A DNA stretch of 64,000 nucleotides from Pantoea sp. 18069 (GCF_902706035.1 NZ_CACSJA010000019.1:1-64000), one strand, 5' to 3'; positions 30,682 to 39,229 are shown, counted from the first letter of the stretch. Notes: a model not told the origin generated them from the sequence alone. Numbers and translations: made by a program.

Positions 30682-31164
30682 TCAGGCCACGGCCAGGGCC
30701 TGCAGCACTTCACGCAGCCGCGCGGGCAAGGCACAAGGCCGGCGCGTGGCACGGTCCACGTAGACATGAATGAAGTGCCCGGCCGCGGCCGTCATCGCCT
30801 CGCCCTGCGCGAACAGCCCCACTTCGTAGCGCACGCTGGAGCTGCCCACGCGCGCCACGCGGATGCCGGCCTCGACGGTCTGCGGAAACGCCAGCGGCGC
30901 AAAGTAATTGCACTGGGTCTCTATCACCAGGCCTATGGTCTCCCCGTGCTCGATATCGAGCGCGCCCTGCTCCATCAGGTGGGCATTCACGGAGGTGTCG
31001 AACCAGCTGTAATAGACGACGTTGTTCACATGGCCATAGACGTCGTTGTCGGACCAGCGGGTGGAAATGCTGCGAAAGGCACGATAGGACGATCGCGGCT
31101 GCGGCGCGGCACGCGGGGCAGCGCCGGTGGAAGGGACGGCAGGGGAAGAAGCGGCTTCAGACAT
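30682..31164 (-). CDS. acyl-CoA thioesterase, hotdog fold (4HBT/YbgC type)
   Basis: The product has 160 residues. After a disordered Pro/Ala-rich leader (about 1-28), the single hotdog domain carries STRWSDNDVYGHVNNVVYYS, in which the Asp and His-Val-Asn-Asn are the 4HBT active-site pattern. It hydrolyses an acyl-CoA; the acyl group is unknown. The start at 31164 was chosen because the frame further upstream runs into the phasin promoter region. It is divergent from the phasin gene, sharing a 254-bp control region. Confidence 0.85.
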   Translation of the reverse strand: MSEAASSPAVPSTGAAPRAAPQPRSSYRAFRSISTRWSDNDVYGHVNNVVYYSWFDTSVNAHLMEQGALDIEHGETIGLVIETQCNYFAPLAFPQTVEAGIRVARVGSSSVRYEVGLFAQGEAMTAAAGHFIHVYVDRATRRPCALPARLREVLQALAVA

Positions 31165-31273
31165 AGGGCGCGATTGTGCCGACCCCGCGTATGGCTGTCG
31201 CTCCCTGCGAACCCGTATTCCCCAGCGCCACACAGATGTCAGCGCGATGTCGGACCAGCATCCAGGGGAAATT

Positions 31274-31288
31274 TGTTGCATTGCAACA
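31274..31288. promoter_or_regulatory. upstream operator of the phasin promoter (PhaR-like)
   Basis: The near-palindrome TGTTGCATTGCAACA lies just before the -35 box. It matches the downstream site at 13 of 15 positions. TGC/GCA-rich palindromes are the known style of PhaR binding sites at phasin promoters in PHA-producing bacteria. PhaR itself is not encoded in the window. Confidence 0.55.
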
Positions 31289-31294
31289 AAAGAC

Positions 31295-31322
31295 TTGCAT
31301 CGCTGCACGAAAGGCTTAGAAT
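31295..31322 (+). promoter_or_regulatory. candidate phasin promoter
   Basis: TTGCAT (31295-31300), 16-bp spacer, TAGAAT (31317-31322). Transcription would start near 31330, directly at the second operator. Confidence 0.6.
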
Positions 31323-31330
31323 TCAACTTA

Positions 31331-31345
31331 TGCTGCACTGCAACA
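31331..31345. promoter_or_regulatory. downstream operator of the phasin promoter (PhaR-like)
   Basis: TGCTGCACTGCAACA overlaps the expected transcription start. Its centre is 57 bp from the upstream copy. Two sites flanking the promoter would suit a repressor that blocks polymerase entry until granules titrate it away. Confidence 0.55.
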
Positions 31346-31418
31346 TGGCCTTGGGGCCCTCAGCGCAGATATCTCGCAAGCCTGGTTCATTCCATAACGC
31401 TACTCAAGGAGAAATCAT

Positions 31419-31964
31419 ATGACGCTGACCCCCGAAACCATCCTGAACGCCCAAAAGACCCACCTGGAAACCCTGTTCGGCCTGACCCAGAAAGCCTTTG
31501 ACGGCGTGGAAAAGCTGGTGGAACTCAACGTGTCGGCCTCGCGTGCCGCGCTGTCGGATGCCGCCAACCACAGCCAGCAACTGCTGAGCGTCAAGGATGC
31601 GCAGCAACTGCTGGCACTGCAAGCCCAGTGGTTCCAGCCCCTGGCCGAAAAGACTGCCGCCTACAGCCGCAGCCTGTACGACATCGCCAACGGCACGGGT
31701 TCGGCAATTGCCCAGACCGTCGAAGCGCGCGCCGCCGAAGCCCAGAAGAACCTGACCGACCTGATCGACAGCGCCACCAAGAATGCGCCTCCGGGCACGG
31801 AAGCCGCAGTGGCCGTGCTGAAGAACTCGTTCTCCGCCGCCAACAACGCCGCCGAATCGGTGCAAAAAGCCGTGAAGCAAGCGTCCGACCTGGCGCAAGC
31901 CAACCTGCAGACCGCCTCGAAGAATGTGGCCGATGCAGTCAAGAGCAGCACGCAACAAGGCTGA
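31419..31964 (+). CDS. phaP: phasin family protein (PHA granule-associated)
   Basis: This 181-residue, all-alpha, Ala-rich amphipathic protein has the phasin_2 pattern: [20 protein letters not shown] near the N-terminus and a central [20 protein letters not shown]. Phasins coat polyhydroxyalkanoate granules and control their size. The gene has a strong AAGGAG ribosome site. It is preceded by a promoter with paired operators, consistent with control by PhaR that is relieved when polymer accumulates. No PHA synthase is in the window. Some phasin-like proteins serve stress roles without PHA. Confidence 0.92.
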   Translation: MTLTPETILNAQKTHLETLFGLTQKAFDGVEKLVELNVSASRAALSDAANHSQQLLSVKDAQQLLALQAQWFQPLAEKTAAYSRSLYDIANGTGSAIAQTVEARAAEAQKNLTDLIDSATKNAPPGTEAAVAVLKNSFSAANNAAESVQKAVKQASDLAQANLQTASKNVADAVKSSTQQG

Positions 31965-31986
31965 TAGGCCAAAGTTTTTTGCCTGA

Positions 31987-32011
31987 GGTATTCCCTAATC
32001 CAGGGAATACC
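31987..32011. other. perfect 10-bp inverted repeat downstream of phasin
   Basis: GGTATTCCCT / AGGGAATACC around a 5-base AATCC spacer, 23 bp after the phasin stop. No T tract follows, so it is either a transcript-stabilising hairpin or a protein site. Confidence 0.45.
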
Positions 32012-32100
32012 CGCATAATGACTTCATTGTTTTGGTGAAAGCCAAAATCACCAGTTGTCTCCTTGGATCCTCTCGAAACCCCCGTTTCCTGGATCCTTTC

Positions 32101-32128
32101 AAGCCCGGTCTCGACCGGGCTTTTTTTT
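32101..32128 (+). terminator. intrinsic terminator after phasin
   Basis: AAGCCCGGT / ACCGGGCTT (32101-32109, 32114-32122), CTCG loop, eight T in all. The strong terminator gives the phasin transcript a 3' UTR of about 160 nt. Confidence 0.92.
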
Positions 32129-32170
32129 GCCCGCCTGCAGGCGGTGGCATGCGATTATGCAAGGGCAATA

Positions 32171-32199
32171 TTAAGAACAATTCGCGTTTGGCGTATTAT
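32171..32199 (+). promoter_or_regulatory. candidate promoter of the iron-binding protein gene
   Basis: TTAAGA (32171-32176), 17-bp spacer, TATTAT (32194-32199), 29 bp before the ATG. A Fur site would be expected for such a gene, and the region is AT-rich, but I cannot identify a convincing one. Confidence 0.5.
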
Positions 32200-32228
32200 C
32201 GGCAGATCCCATTTCACACTGATTTGCC

Positions 32229-33275
32229 ATGACCAAGATTCTTCACACCTTGATCGCCGCCTGCGCTGTGGCAGCTGCCGGCGCGGCCTATGCCGATGGC
32301 GTCGTCAACCTGTACTCCGCGCGCCACTACAGCACGGACGAAGCGCTGTACGACGGCTTCACCAAGGCCACGGGCATCAAGGTCAACCGCGTCGATGCGG
32401 ATGACGCCGGCATTCTGGCCCGCCTCAAGGCCGAAGGCACGGCCTCGCCCGCCGACGTGATTCTGCTCGTGGATGCAGCGCGCCTGTACCGCGGCGAAGT
32501 CGACGGCCTGTTCCTGCCGATCCGCTCGAAAGTGCTCGAAGACGCCATTCCTGCCAACTTGCGCAGCAAGCCTGAGGCGGATGGCGGCATTTCCTGGTTT
32601 GGGCTGTCCACCCGGGCGCGCGTGATCGTCTACAACAAGGTCAAGGTCAACCCCCAGGACGTGCAGAACTACGAGTCGCTCGCCGACCCCAAGTTCAAGG
32701 GCAAGCTGTGCATCCGCTCGGGCTCGCACCCCTACAACCTGAGCCTGTTCGGTGCGGTCACCGAGCACATGGGCGAGCAGCAGGCGGAAACCTGGCTCAA
32801 GGGCGTGGCCGGCAATCTGGCGCGCGCCCCCAAGGGCGGCGACACCGACCAGATCAAGGCCGTGGCTTCGGGCGAATGCGATATCGCCGTGACCAACAGT
32901 TACTACCTGGCGCGCATGATCCGCTCGAGCAAGCCCGAAGACCAGGCCGTGGCCAACAAGGTCGGCGTGGTGTTCCCCAACCAGCAATCCTGGGGCACGC
33001 ACATGAACATCGCCGGCGGCGCCATCGCCCGCCACACCAAGAACCAGGCCAACGCGGTCAAGTTCCTCGAGTACCTCGCCAGCCCTGCGGCGCAGAACTA
33101 CTTCGCCAGCGGCAACAACGAGTGGCCCGCGGCCAAGGGCGTGCAGATCGACAACCCGGCGCTCAAGGCCATGACCAATGACAAGCCGTTCAAGAGCGAA
33201 ACCATTCCCATCAGCGCTGTCGGTGCCAACATGACCAAGGTCCAGCAGATGCTTGACCGTGCTGGCTTCAACTGA
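32229..33275 (+). CDS. Fe(3+) ABC transporter substrate-binding protein
   Basis: This 348-residue periplasmic protein has a signal peptide (cleavage after AAGAAYA) and the ferric-binding pattern VNLYSARHYSTDEALYDGF, with the paired tyrosines of TNSYYLARM expected to coordinate Fe3+ (FbpA/FutA type). It delivers iron to an inner-membrane ABC permease; no permease or ATPase gene is adjacent, so it is an orphan binding protein here. A good promoter lies upstream and a terminator directly downstream, so it is monocistronic. Confidence 0.93.
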   Translation: MTKILHTLIAACAVAAAGAAYADGVVNLYSARHYSTDEALYDGFTKATGIKVNRVDADDAGILARLKAEGTASPADVILLVDAARLYRGEVDGLFLPIRSKVLEDAIPANLRSKPEADGGISWFGLSTRARVIVYNKVKVNPQDVQNYESLADPKFKGKLCIRSGSHPYNLSLFGAVTEHMGEQQAETWLKGVAGNLARAPKGGDTDQIKAVASGECDIAVTNSYYLARMIRSSKPEDQAVANKVGVVFPNQQSWGTHMNIAGGAIARHTKNQANAVKFLEYLASPAAQNYFASGNNEWPAAKGVQIDNPALKAMTNDKPFKSETIPISAVGANMTKVQQMLDRAGFN

Positions 33276-33297
33276 TCGCTGAGCGCTCGCCACAAAC

Positions 33298-33324
33298 GCC
33301 CGGCCTCCTGGCCGGGCTTTTTTT
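33298..33324 (+). terminator. intrinsic terminator of the iron-binding protein gene
   Basis: GCCCGGCC / GGCCGGGC (33298-33305, 33310-33317), TCCT loop, seven T. Confidence 0.92.
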
Positions 33325-33391
33325 GCCTGCAATCCGCACCTGGGTAGCGCCAGCGACAGTCCGTACCCAGGGTTTCTCGCCATAATGGACG

Positions 33392-33407
33392 TTTACGTCA
33401 ACGTCAA
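33392..33407. promoter_or_regulatory. LiuR-like operator before the SDR gene
   Basis: TTTACGTCAACGTCAA is an imperfect palindrome just upstream of the ribosome site AAGGAGA. MerR-family LiuR sites of branched-chain amino acid degradation genes in Proteobacteria are ACGT-centred palindromes of this length; the match is recalled, not searched. A CATAAT (33381-33386) just upstream may be the -10 box. Confidence 0.45.
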
Positions 33408-33422
33408 TCAAGGAGACAAACC

Positions 33423-34181
33423 ATGGACATCGCAGGCAAGGTATTCATTGTGACGGGCGGCGCATCGGGCCTGGGCGAAGGCACGGCGCGCATGCTCGCG
33501 GCCCAGGGCGCCACGGTGGTGATCGCCGACATGCAGGACGACAAGGGCCGTGCGGTGGCCCAGGACATCGGCGGCGCCTTTGTGCACTGCGATGTGAGCA
33601 ACGAAGCCGATGCCCAGGCCGTCGTCGATCAGGCCACCCAGCTGGGCAAGCTCATGGGCCTGGTCAACTGCGCGGGCATCGCGCCCGCCGAAAAGACCGT
33701 GGGCAAGAACGGCGCACATGCGCTGTCGGTGTTCAGCAAGACCATCAGCGTCAACCTGATCGGCAGCTTCAACATGATCCGCCTGGCCGCCGAAGCCATG
33801 AGCAAGAACGAGCCCGAAGCCACGGGCGAGCGCGGCGTGATGATTTCCACGGCCAGCGTCGCCGCCTATGACGGCCAAATCGGCCAGGCCGCGTATGCGG
33901 CGTCCAAGGGCGGCATCGTCGGCATGACGCTGCCGATCGCCCGCGATCTGGCGCGCAACGGCATTCGCAACATGACCATTGCCCCCGGCATCTTCGGCAC
34001 GCCCATGCTGTTTGGCATGCCCCAGGAAGTGCAGGACGCGCTGGCCGCCGGCGTGCCCTTCCCCAGCCGCCTGGGCACGCCCGAGGACTATGCCAAGCTG
34101 GCACGCCATATTTTCGAGAACGACATGCTCAACGGCGAAGTCATTCGCCTCGACGGCGCAATCCGCCTCGCGCCGCGCTGA
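33423..34181 (+). CDS. SDR-family 3-hydroxyacyl-CoA dehydrogenase (type II HADH-like)
   Basis: This 252-residue short-chain dehydrogenase has a Rossmann motif [28 protein letters not shown] and catalytic Tyr/Lys in [14 protein letters not shown]. The insertion with [20 protein letters not shown] and the end with [20 protein letters not shown] resemble human HSD17B10 and bacterial 2-methyl-3-hydroxybutyryl-CoA dehydrogenases, which act in isoleucine and short-chain acyl-CoA oxidation. A LiuR-like site lies in front. No other branched-chain degradation gene is adjacent. It is convergent with ectD. Confidence 0.88.
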   Translation: MDIAGKVFIVTGGASGLGEGTARMLAAQGATVVIADMQDDKGRAVAQDIGGAFVHCDVSNEADAQAVVDQATQLGKLMGLVNCAGIAPAEKTVGKNGAHALSVFSKTISVNLIGSFNMIRLAAEAMSKNEPEATGERGVMISTASVAAYDGQIGQAAYAASKGGIVGMTLPIARDLARNGIRNMTIAPGIFGTPMLFGMPQEVQDALAAGVPFPSRLGTPEDYAKLARHIFENDMLNGEVIRLDGAIRLAPR

Positions 34182-34192
34182 CGGACAAGGCA

Positions 34193-34222
34193 GTGCCCGC
34201 CAGCCATGCGGCGGGCGGGCAC
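34193..34222. terminator. hairpin between convergent SDR gene and ectD
   Basis: GTGCCCGCC / GGCGGGCAC (34193-34201, 34214-34222) around a 12-base loop. There is no T tract on either strand, so it is a weak or Rho-assisted bidirectional terminator at best. Confidence 0.45.
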
Positions 34223-34242
34223 CGCGCGTCTGGCCGCCAGGC

Positions 34243-35196
34243 TCAGCGCAGCGCGACAGGCGTGAAATCGCGCCGCTCTGCGATGAAATTGGGGCGTGGG
34301 GGCAGTCCGCAGAAAGGCGCAACCGGTGTGTTGTGCAGACTGTTGTAGACCACAAACACATTGCTGCGCGGCAGTGGCGTGATGTTGGAGCTGGAGCCGT
34401 GCATCACGTTGCAATCGAAGAACGTGACCGAGCCTGCCAGCCCCGTGGGCGCCGTGATGCCGAAGTCCTGCACCAGCCGCGCCAACGCGTCATCGTCGGG
34501 CACGCCCAGCTCCTGCTGTTTGAGCGAGGCCCGGTAATGGTCCTGGGGCGTGACACCTGCGCACGGCACATAGCGCTGGTGCGATCCAGGCAGCAGCATC
34601 AGCGGTCCGTTGTAGGGCGTGTTGGCAGTCAGCGCGATGGAGCAGCTCAACAGGCGCATGGCTGGCACACCGTCCTCGACGTGCCAGGTTTCGAAATCCG
34701 AATGCCAATAGAACTCCTTGCCGCGAAATCCACCCTTGTAGTTGATGCGCGACTGGTGGATATAGACTTCGCTGCCCAACAGCTGCTGCGCAATCGCCAC
34801 CAGCTTGGGGTGCTGGCACAGCGCCTTCAGCGCCGCGTTGCTCTGGTGCACCGCAAACAGCGAACGCAGCTCACGGCTGCCAGGCTCGATCACCGCTTCA
34901 TCGGCCTGCTTGAGCGCCTCGTCGGCGCGCAACTGTGAAAGTGCCTCCAGACAGGATTGCACTTCGGCGGGCGCGAGCAAGGCGTCGAAGTGCAGATAGC
35001 CGTTGCCCGCATAGAAAAGCAGCTGGCTGTCGCACAAGGGGCCTTGTTCGGGCGTGCCCCACACCACCGGGTCGTGCCTGTCCTTGATCAGGCCCCTCGC
35101 ACCGAAGCGCGAAGGGTAGCGATCGTCCGCGCGCGGCGACGAAAGAACGGGTTGGGCCGTCGCGCCCATGCCAGTCATGCCCTCCCCCGCCATCAT
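34243..35196 (-). CDS. ectD: ectoine hydroxylase
   Basis: This 317-residue Fe(II)/2-oxoglutarate dioxygenase converts ectoine to 5-hydroxyectoine. The family signature [20 protein letters not shown] contains the first iron ligands (His and Asp of WHSD); the third His is in [11 protein letters not shown], and the 2-oxoglutarate region has [10 protein letters not shown]. The start overlaps the ectC stop as ATGA, with further in-frame ATGs at 35193, 35178 and 35169; the first 35 residues are poorly conserved, so the exact start is open. It is the last gene of ectABCD. Confidence 0.95.
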   Translation of the reverse strand: MMAGEGMTGMGATAQPVLSSPRADDRYPSRFGARGLIKDRHDPVVWGTPEQGPLCDSQLLFYAGNGYLHFDALLAPAEVQSCLEALSQLRADEALKQADEAVIEPGSRELRSLFAVHQSNAALKALCQHPKLVAIAQQLLGSEVYIHQSRINYKGGFRGKEFYWHSDFETWHVEDGVPAMRLLSCSIALTANTPYNGPLMLLPGSHQRYVPCAGVTPQDHYRASLKQQELGVPDDDALARLVQDFGITAPTGLAGSVTFFDCNVMHGSSSNITPLPRSNVFVVYNSLHNTPVAPFCGLPPRPNFIAERRDFTPVALR

Positions 35197-35582
35197 TGCG
35201 TCAGCGCGTATGCGCCGGTCGCATCGTGCACTTCACGGCCCGTCAACGGCGGATTGAACACGCACACCATGCGCATGTGCGTTCCCTGGTTGGCGCGCAG
35301 CACATGGCGGTCGTGCTGGTTGAGCGCGTACAGCGTGCCCGTGCGGATGGGATGCGTCACGCCGGTGGCCAGGTCGGTGATCTCGCCCGCGCCTTCGATG
35401 CAATACACCGTTTCCAGATGGTTCTTGTACTCCATCACCAGTTCAGCGCCTTGCTTGATGATGGTGTCATTGACCGAATAGCCCATGCCCGCGTCCTTGT
35501 AGATCAGGCGGCGGCTGGTCCAGCCTTCGGCGTCCACATCGGCTGCGGTGCCGAGAACATCATCGAGGTGTTTCACGATCAT
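35193..35582 (-). CDS. ectC: L-ectoine synthase
   Basis: This 129-residue cupin cyclises N-gamma-acetyl-L-2,4-diaminobutyrate to ectoine. The family N-terminus [12 protein letters not shown] and the metal-cupin core, including [19 protein letters not shown] and [11 protein letters not shown], are intact; Glu, Tyr and His of this region bind the catalytic iron in studied EctC proteins. AGGAGA precedes the start. It overlaps ectD by 4 bp and follows ectB by 46 bp. Confidence 0.97.
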   Translation of the reverse strand: MIVKHLDDVLGTAADVDAEGWTSRRLIYKDAGMGYSVNDTIIKQGAELVMEYKNHLETVYCIEGAGEITDLATGVTHPIRTGTLYALNQHDRHVLRANQGTHMRMVCVFNPPLTGREVHDATGAYALTQ

Positions 35583-35628
35583 TCAAAAATCTCCTTTTTT
35601 TTCAGAAAATGCGAGGGGCGGGATGCGC

Positions 35629-36924
35629 TCAGGCGGCCTCGGCCAGCGCGCAAGCTTCTTCGCTGGGCAGTTCGTCCACGCCGCTCAACACCGCGCACAG
35701 GCTTGCATCGATCACTTCGAGGCCCTGGCGCAGCTCCTCTTCGGTGATGGTCAGGCTGGGAAGGATCTTGAGCACCTGGTCGTCGATGCCAGCGGTCTCG
35801 ATGATCAGTCCGCGCGCGAAGCAGGCCTTGGAGACGCGGGTGGCCAGGGTGCTGTCACTGAACTCGACGCCCCAGATCAGGCCGCGCCCGCGCAGCCTGG
35901 CGCAGGGCACGCGTTTGGCAATCATCTTCTCCAGGTGCTGCTGCACCAGGCGCCCGCTGCGGGCCACGGTCTGTTGCAGTTGCCCGTCTTCCCAGAACTT
36001 CAGCGCGGCGGCCCCGGTGACGAACGCCGGGCAGTGGCCGCGGAAAGTGCCGTTGTGCTCGCCCGGTGCCCACTGGTCAAGCTCCGGTTTGATCAGCACC
36101 AGCGCCAGCGGCAGTCCATACCCCGACAAGGACTTCGACAGCGTGATGATGTCCGGCACGATGCCCGCTTCCTCGAAGCTGAAGAACGCGCCGGTGCGGC
36201 CACAGCCGACCTGAATGTCATCGACGATCAGCACGATTCCATGCTCGGTCGTTATCTGGCGCAGGCGCCGCAGCCAGTCATTGCTGGCCACGTTGACACC
36301 GCCTTCGGCCTGCACCGTTTCGACGATCACCGCAGCCGGCTTGTCCATGCCACTGCCGCCGTCGTGCAGCATGGCTTCGAAGTAGTCCAGGGTGTCGACA
36401 TCCTGGCCCAGGTAGCCGTCGAAAGGCACGGAAGCGCTGTGGCCCAGCGGCACACCCGCACCAGCGCGCTTGAAACTGTTGCCGGTCACTGCCAGCGCAC
36501 CGAGCGTCATGCCGTGGAAAGCATTGGTGAAACCCACCGCTTGCTCGCGGCCCGTGACCTTGCGCGCCAGCTTGAGTGCCGCTTCGACCGCGTTCGTGCC
36601 CGTGGGGCCGGGAAACTGGAACTTGTAGCTGAGCCCACGGGGCTCGAGAATCACTTGCTGGAAGCGTTCGATGAAGTGCTGCTTGGCCTCGCTGTACATG
36701 TCCAGCGTGTGGGTGATGCCGTCGCGCATCAGGTAATTCAACAGGGCCTGCTTGATGCCGTCAGGGTTATGTCCGTAGTTGAGAACGCCTGCGCCCGCAA
36801 AGAAGTCCAGATACCGCTCTCCCGACGTATCGGTCATCCACGCGCCCTTGGCGCTGCTGAAGACGGCCGGAAAGCTGCGGCAATAGCCTCGCACTTCGGA
36901 TTCGAGTCGTTCAAACGTATTCAT
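35629..36924 (-). CDS. ectB: L-2,4-diaminobutyrate:2-oxoglutarate aminotransferase
   Basis: This 431-residue class III PLP aminotransferase makes 2,4-diaminobutyrate from aspartate semialdehyde and glutamate, the first committed ectoine step. Conserved parts include FFAGAGVLNYGHNP, GPTGTNAVEAALKLARK, the cofactor region VDDIQVGCGRTG and the Schiff-base Lys in ITLSKSLSGYGLP. The ATG at 36924 follows CAGGAGG. A hairpin separates it from ectA (96-bp gap). Confidence 0.96.
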   Translation of the reverse strand: MNTFERLESEVRGYCRSFPAVFSSAKGAWMTDTSGERYLDFFAGAGVLNYGHNPDGIKQALLNYLMRDGITHTLDMYSEAKQHFIERFQQVILEPRGLSYKFQFPGPTGTNAVEAALKLARKVTGREQAVGFTNAFHGMTLGALAVTGNSFKRAGAGVPLGHSASVPFDGYLGQDVDTLDYFEAMLHDGGSGMDKPAAVIVETVQAEGGVNVASNDWLRRLRQITTEHGIVLIVDDIQVGCGRTGAFFSFEEAGIVPDIITLSKSLSGYGLPLALVLIKPELDQWAPGEHNGTFRGHCPAFVTGAAALKFWEDGQLQQTVARSGRLVQQHLEKMIAKRVPCARLRGRGLIWGVEFSDSTLATRVSKACFARGLIIETAGIDDQVLKILPSLTITEEELRQGLEVIDASLCAVLSGVDELPSEEACALAEAA

Positions 36925-36993
36925 CTTGTTGTCCTCCTGATTATTGGATGGGGCTGCGCGCCGCGGCCTGGGGCCGCTCGACAACACGCACGG

Positions 36994-37015
36994 AAAAGAG
37001 CGCCGACCGGCGCCT
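36994..37015 (-). terminator. hairpin between ectA and ectB, possible attenuator
   Basis: On the minus strand GGCGCCG / CGGCGCT (7 bp including a terminal G-T pair, very tight loop) starts six bases after the ectA stop and is followed by CTTTT. Short stem and T run suggest partial termination or an mRNA-processing boundary within the operon. Confidence 0.45.
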
Positions 37016-37020
37016 TTGAA

Positions 37021-37560
37021 TCAAGCGGGCGACGAGTCGCCGCGCTGAAAAGGGCCAACCCGGAACAAAGGTTCCGGTGAATGTCCATCGGGAAACATTT
37101 CGGCCGTGAAATGGGGGCGCACTTCGCAAGCCACGCCATGCGTGCGCGCAAGCCGCCGGAAAAGCGCCTGCGATGCGATGTTGTCGTCCGCCACGGTGGC
37201 GGTCACGAAAGCGCAGTGGCAAAGCGCCGGCAACGCACGCCAGTGTTCGAGCAACTGCAGACCCAGGCCCCGCCCCTGGTACTTGGGCAACAGGCCGACC
37301 TGCCAGACGAAAGCCGAGCGAGGATCCTGGGGAGGTTGGTAGCCGAGCACCATGCCGACCACCCGCCCGGCATGCTCGGCCACCAGACAGGTGCCTGCGA
37401 AGTCGGTGGCAAATACCAGGTAGAAGTACGCCGAGTTGACTTCCAGGGTGCGCGTGGCCTGTGCCAAGCGCCACAGGTCGGCGCCGTCATGGGGCTGGGC
37501 TGCGCGAAAGTGAATGGAAATAGCAGGTGCTGTCGTGTTCTCGACGGGCATATTGGTCAT
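37021..37560 (-). CDS. ectA: L-2,4-diaminobutyrate acetyltransferase
   Basis: This 179-residue GNAT acetyltransferase acetylates the gamma-amino group of diaminobutyrate. The GNAT core VGLLPKYQGRGLGLQLLEHW (acetyl-CoA pyrophosphate loop QGRGLG) and EctA-specific FRAAQPHDGADLWRLAQAT, LEVNSAYFYLV and TATVADDNIASQALFRRLAR are visible. It is first in ectABCD. The start is uncertain: ATG at 37560 is used, another ATG lies at 37551, and an upstream GTG is possible; none has a strong ribosome site. Confidence 0.93.
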   Translation of the reverse strand: MTNMPVENTTAPAISIHFRAAQPHDGADLWRLAQATRTLEVNSAYFYLVFATDFAGTCLVAEHAGRVVGMVLGYQPPQDPRSAFVWQVGLLPKYQGRGLGLQLLEHWRALPALCHCAFVTATVADDNIASQALFRRLARTHGVACEVRPHFTAEMFPDGHSPEPLFRVGPFQRGDSSPA

Positions 37561-37794
37561 GCACTGGGTTGTCTTGGTGACACGCTCCCGTGCGCACATC
37601 GCACTTGAACATGCCACACCACGTCAACGCCACAAGGGCGGGCACCGCGGCTGGCCGGCCTGTGCATGCACAGGCCTACAAAAGAACTCAAGCGACCCAC
37701 AGGCCGTTGAACGATCATCGGCTTCGCTGCAAAAAGGCGTGAAAGCCGTCACAGCAAACCGACAGAACAAGGTCTCAATGCCTTGTCCTTTTTT

Positions 37795-37823
37795 AGACTA
37801 GCCCGATATCCAGATCATTGCAA
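37795..37823 (-). promoter_or_regulatory. candidate ectA promoter
   Basis: On the minus strand TTGCAA (37823-37818), 17-bp spacer, TAGTCT (37800-37795), in an AT-richer part of the intergenic region. It would give a 5' UTR of about 230 nt. Osmotic control is expected for ect operons but no specific operator is evident. Confidence 0.4.
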
Positions 37824-38733
37824 CCCACTTTTTTGACAGAAGATGCAGTCACGATCGATGCAATTACCTCCAGCCCATCCAAAATTCAAGTCTATACACT
37901 TTAAAAATCAGTACAAAACGACCTGTCCGGCAGCAGCACCTGCGGGCGCCCATGACGCCCGAGCGGACTGCGACGAACCATGTCGTCCATGGCCCCTGTC
38001 TGTCGGCCCGCTCGGGTCGAACACCACCTGTCCAGACACTACGCCCACCGCAGCCCGGGCACTACTGCAGACAGTCGACGCAATGCTGCGTGTGACCACG
38101 CATGGCTGCTCTCCCCGGCAGCCGTTCTCCCGGGTTCATGGCGCAGAACAAAATGGTGGATGCACTCGAACCCGTAGTTGCCAGGCGCGCTTCTTTACTG
38201 GCGGATTTTTTCGAACTTCATGTGTTCGATGCTGCCCCTGCACAGCGTGATCTCCGGCTGGATCAGCGCCGAGAACTCCTGCGGTGCGCCCGGCGCCACC
38301 CGCAGTTTTGCGCCAAACGAAGAAAAATGGCAGCCGCCTGCCGCTTTCAGCGGGGTGATCAGGACGCCCGGGGCACACCACGCATCCAACCGGCCGCTTC
38401 AAAGCCCTTGGTCGGGCCGTAAGGCCTCTTTCGCAGGCGTTGACCGCGATGGTCTGCGGTCGTCGCGTTGGCCGCACTCGGCGGGCGCTGCGCGGCGCAT
38501 GGCCGCGGTGGCACATTGATTCCGGAAGAGATTGCGCGCTCGGCCAAATCGCCCGGCGTGCAGATGCCGTTCGAGAAATTGCAAACCGGCTCTTCGCTCA
38601 GACCGTTCGCACTGAATCTGTGGGATACCAGGGCTTCAACGGGCCCGCCGAGGGAAGCCCAGCCCGAACGGATCCGGTTCACCCGCGCAAGGGCCGGCCC
38701 AGGCCGCGCAGCGGGCGTTTCAATTGATCAACG
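37824..38733. other. gene-free stretch between ectA and the tRNA array, with coding-like remnants
   Basis: No confident gene is found across these 910 bp. The left part is AT-richer. On the minus strand at 38195-38389, about 64 codons with strongly GC-ending third positions begin at TTG, have a stop just upstream and read LDAWCAPGVLITPLKAAGG onward to EHMKFEKIRQ. A second open stretch (38359-38682, minus, other frame) contains EEPVCNFSNGICTPGDLAER. Both lack a ribosome site and recognisable family, so they may be decayed gene fragments. The stretch could also hold ect regulatory sequence. Confidence 0.4.
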
Positions 38734-38767
38734 AAAAAAGGCACTGTGCAAAACACAGTGCCTTTTT
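38734..38767 (-). terminator. terminator of the tRNA array
   Basis: 14-bp stem AAAAAGGCACTGTG / CACAGTGCCTTTTT (38735-38748, 38754-38767) with CAAAA loop. On the minus strand it ends in a U tract and lies about 40 bp beyond the last tRNA-Asp. Confidence 0.85.
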
Positions 38768-38808
38768 CGTAATAAGCGAAATCAACGCAAACGTCAATTC
38801 ACAAACTA

Positions 38809-38885
38809 TGGCGGAGTGGACGGGACTCGAACCCGCGACCCCCGGCGTGACAGGCCGGTATTCTAACCAACTGAACTACCACTCC
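38809..38885 (-). tRNA. tRNA-Asp(GTC), copy 3 in transcription order
   Basis: A 77-nt cloverleaf with acceptor GGAGTGG / CCACTCC, anticodon loop CTGTCAC and encoded CCA. It is the last tRNA before the terminator. Confidence 0.96.
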
Positions 38886-38934
38886 TGGTAGACAAGCTTT
38901 TTGCCTGTACTTGATACAGGCCAAGCGCTCAACT

Positions 38935-39010
38935 TGGCGACCCTACGGGGATTCGAACCCCGGTACTCACCGTGAAAGGGTGATGTCCTAGGCCTCTAGA
39001 CGATAGGGTC
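38935..39010 (-). tRNA. tRNA-Glu(TTC), copy 3
   Basis: 76 nt, acceptor GACCCTA / TAGGGTC, anticodon loop CTTTCAC, encoded CCA. It lies downstream of gltX on the same strand. Confidence 0.96.
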
Positions 39011-39040
39011 GTAGCCTTGGAACTTCCGTTCTCAATTTTT

Positions 39041-39116
<76 letters not shown>

Positions 39117-39152
39117 AATTGGAGCCATGCAAATGCACACTTCCATGAACTG

Positions 39153-39229
39153 TGGCGGAGTGGACGGGACTCGAACCCGCGACCCCCGGCGTGACAGGCC
39201 GGTATTCTAACCAACTGAACTACCACTCC
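39153..39229 (-). tRNA. tRNA-Asp(GTC), copy 2
   Basis: Identical in sequence to the copy at 38809-38885; middle unit of the tandem array. Confidence 0.96.

Noticed and set aside
37514..37801. Plus-strand open frame overlapping ectA and its upstream region
   Set aside because: It starts inside ectA on the opposite strand, has no ribosome site and no family resemblance.
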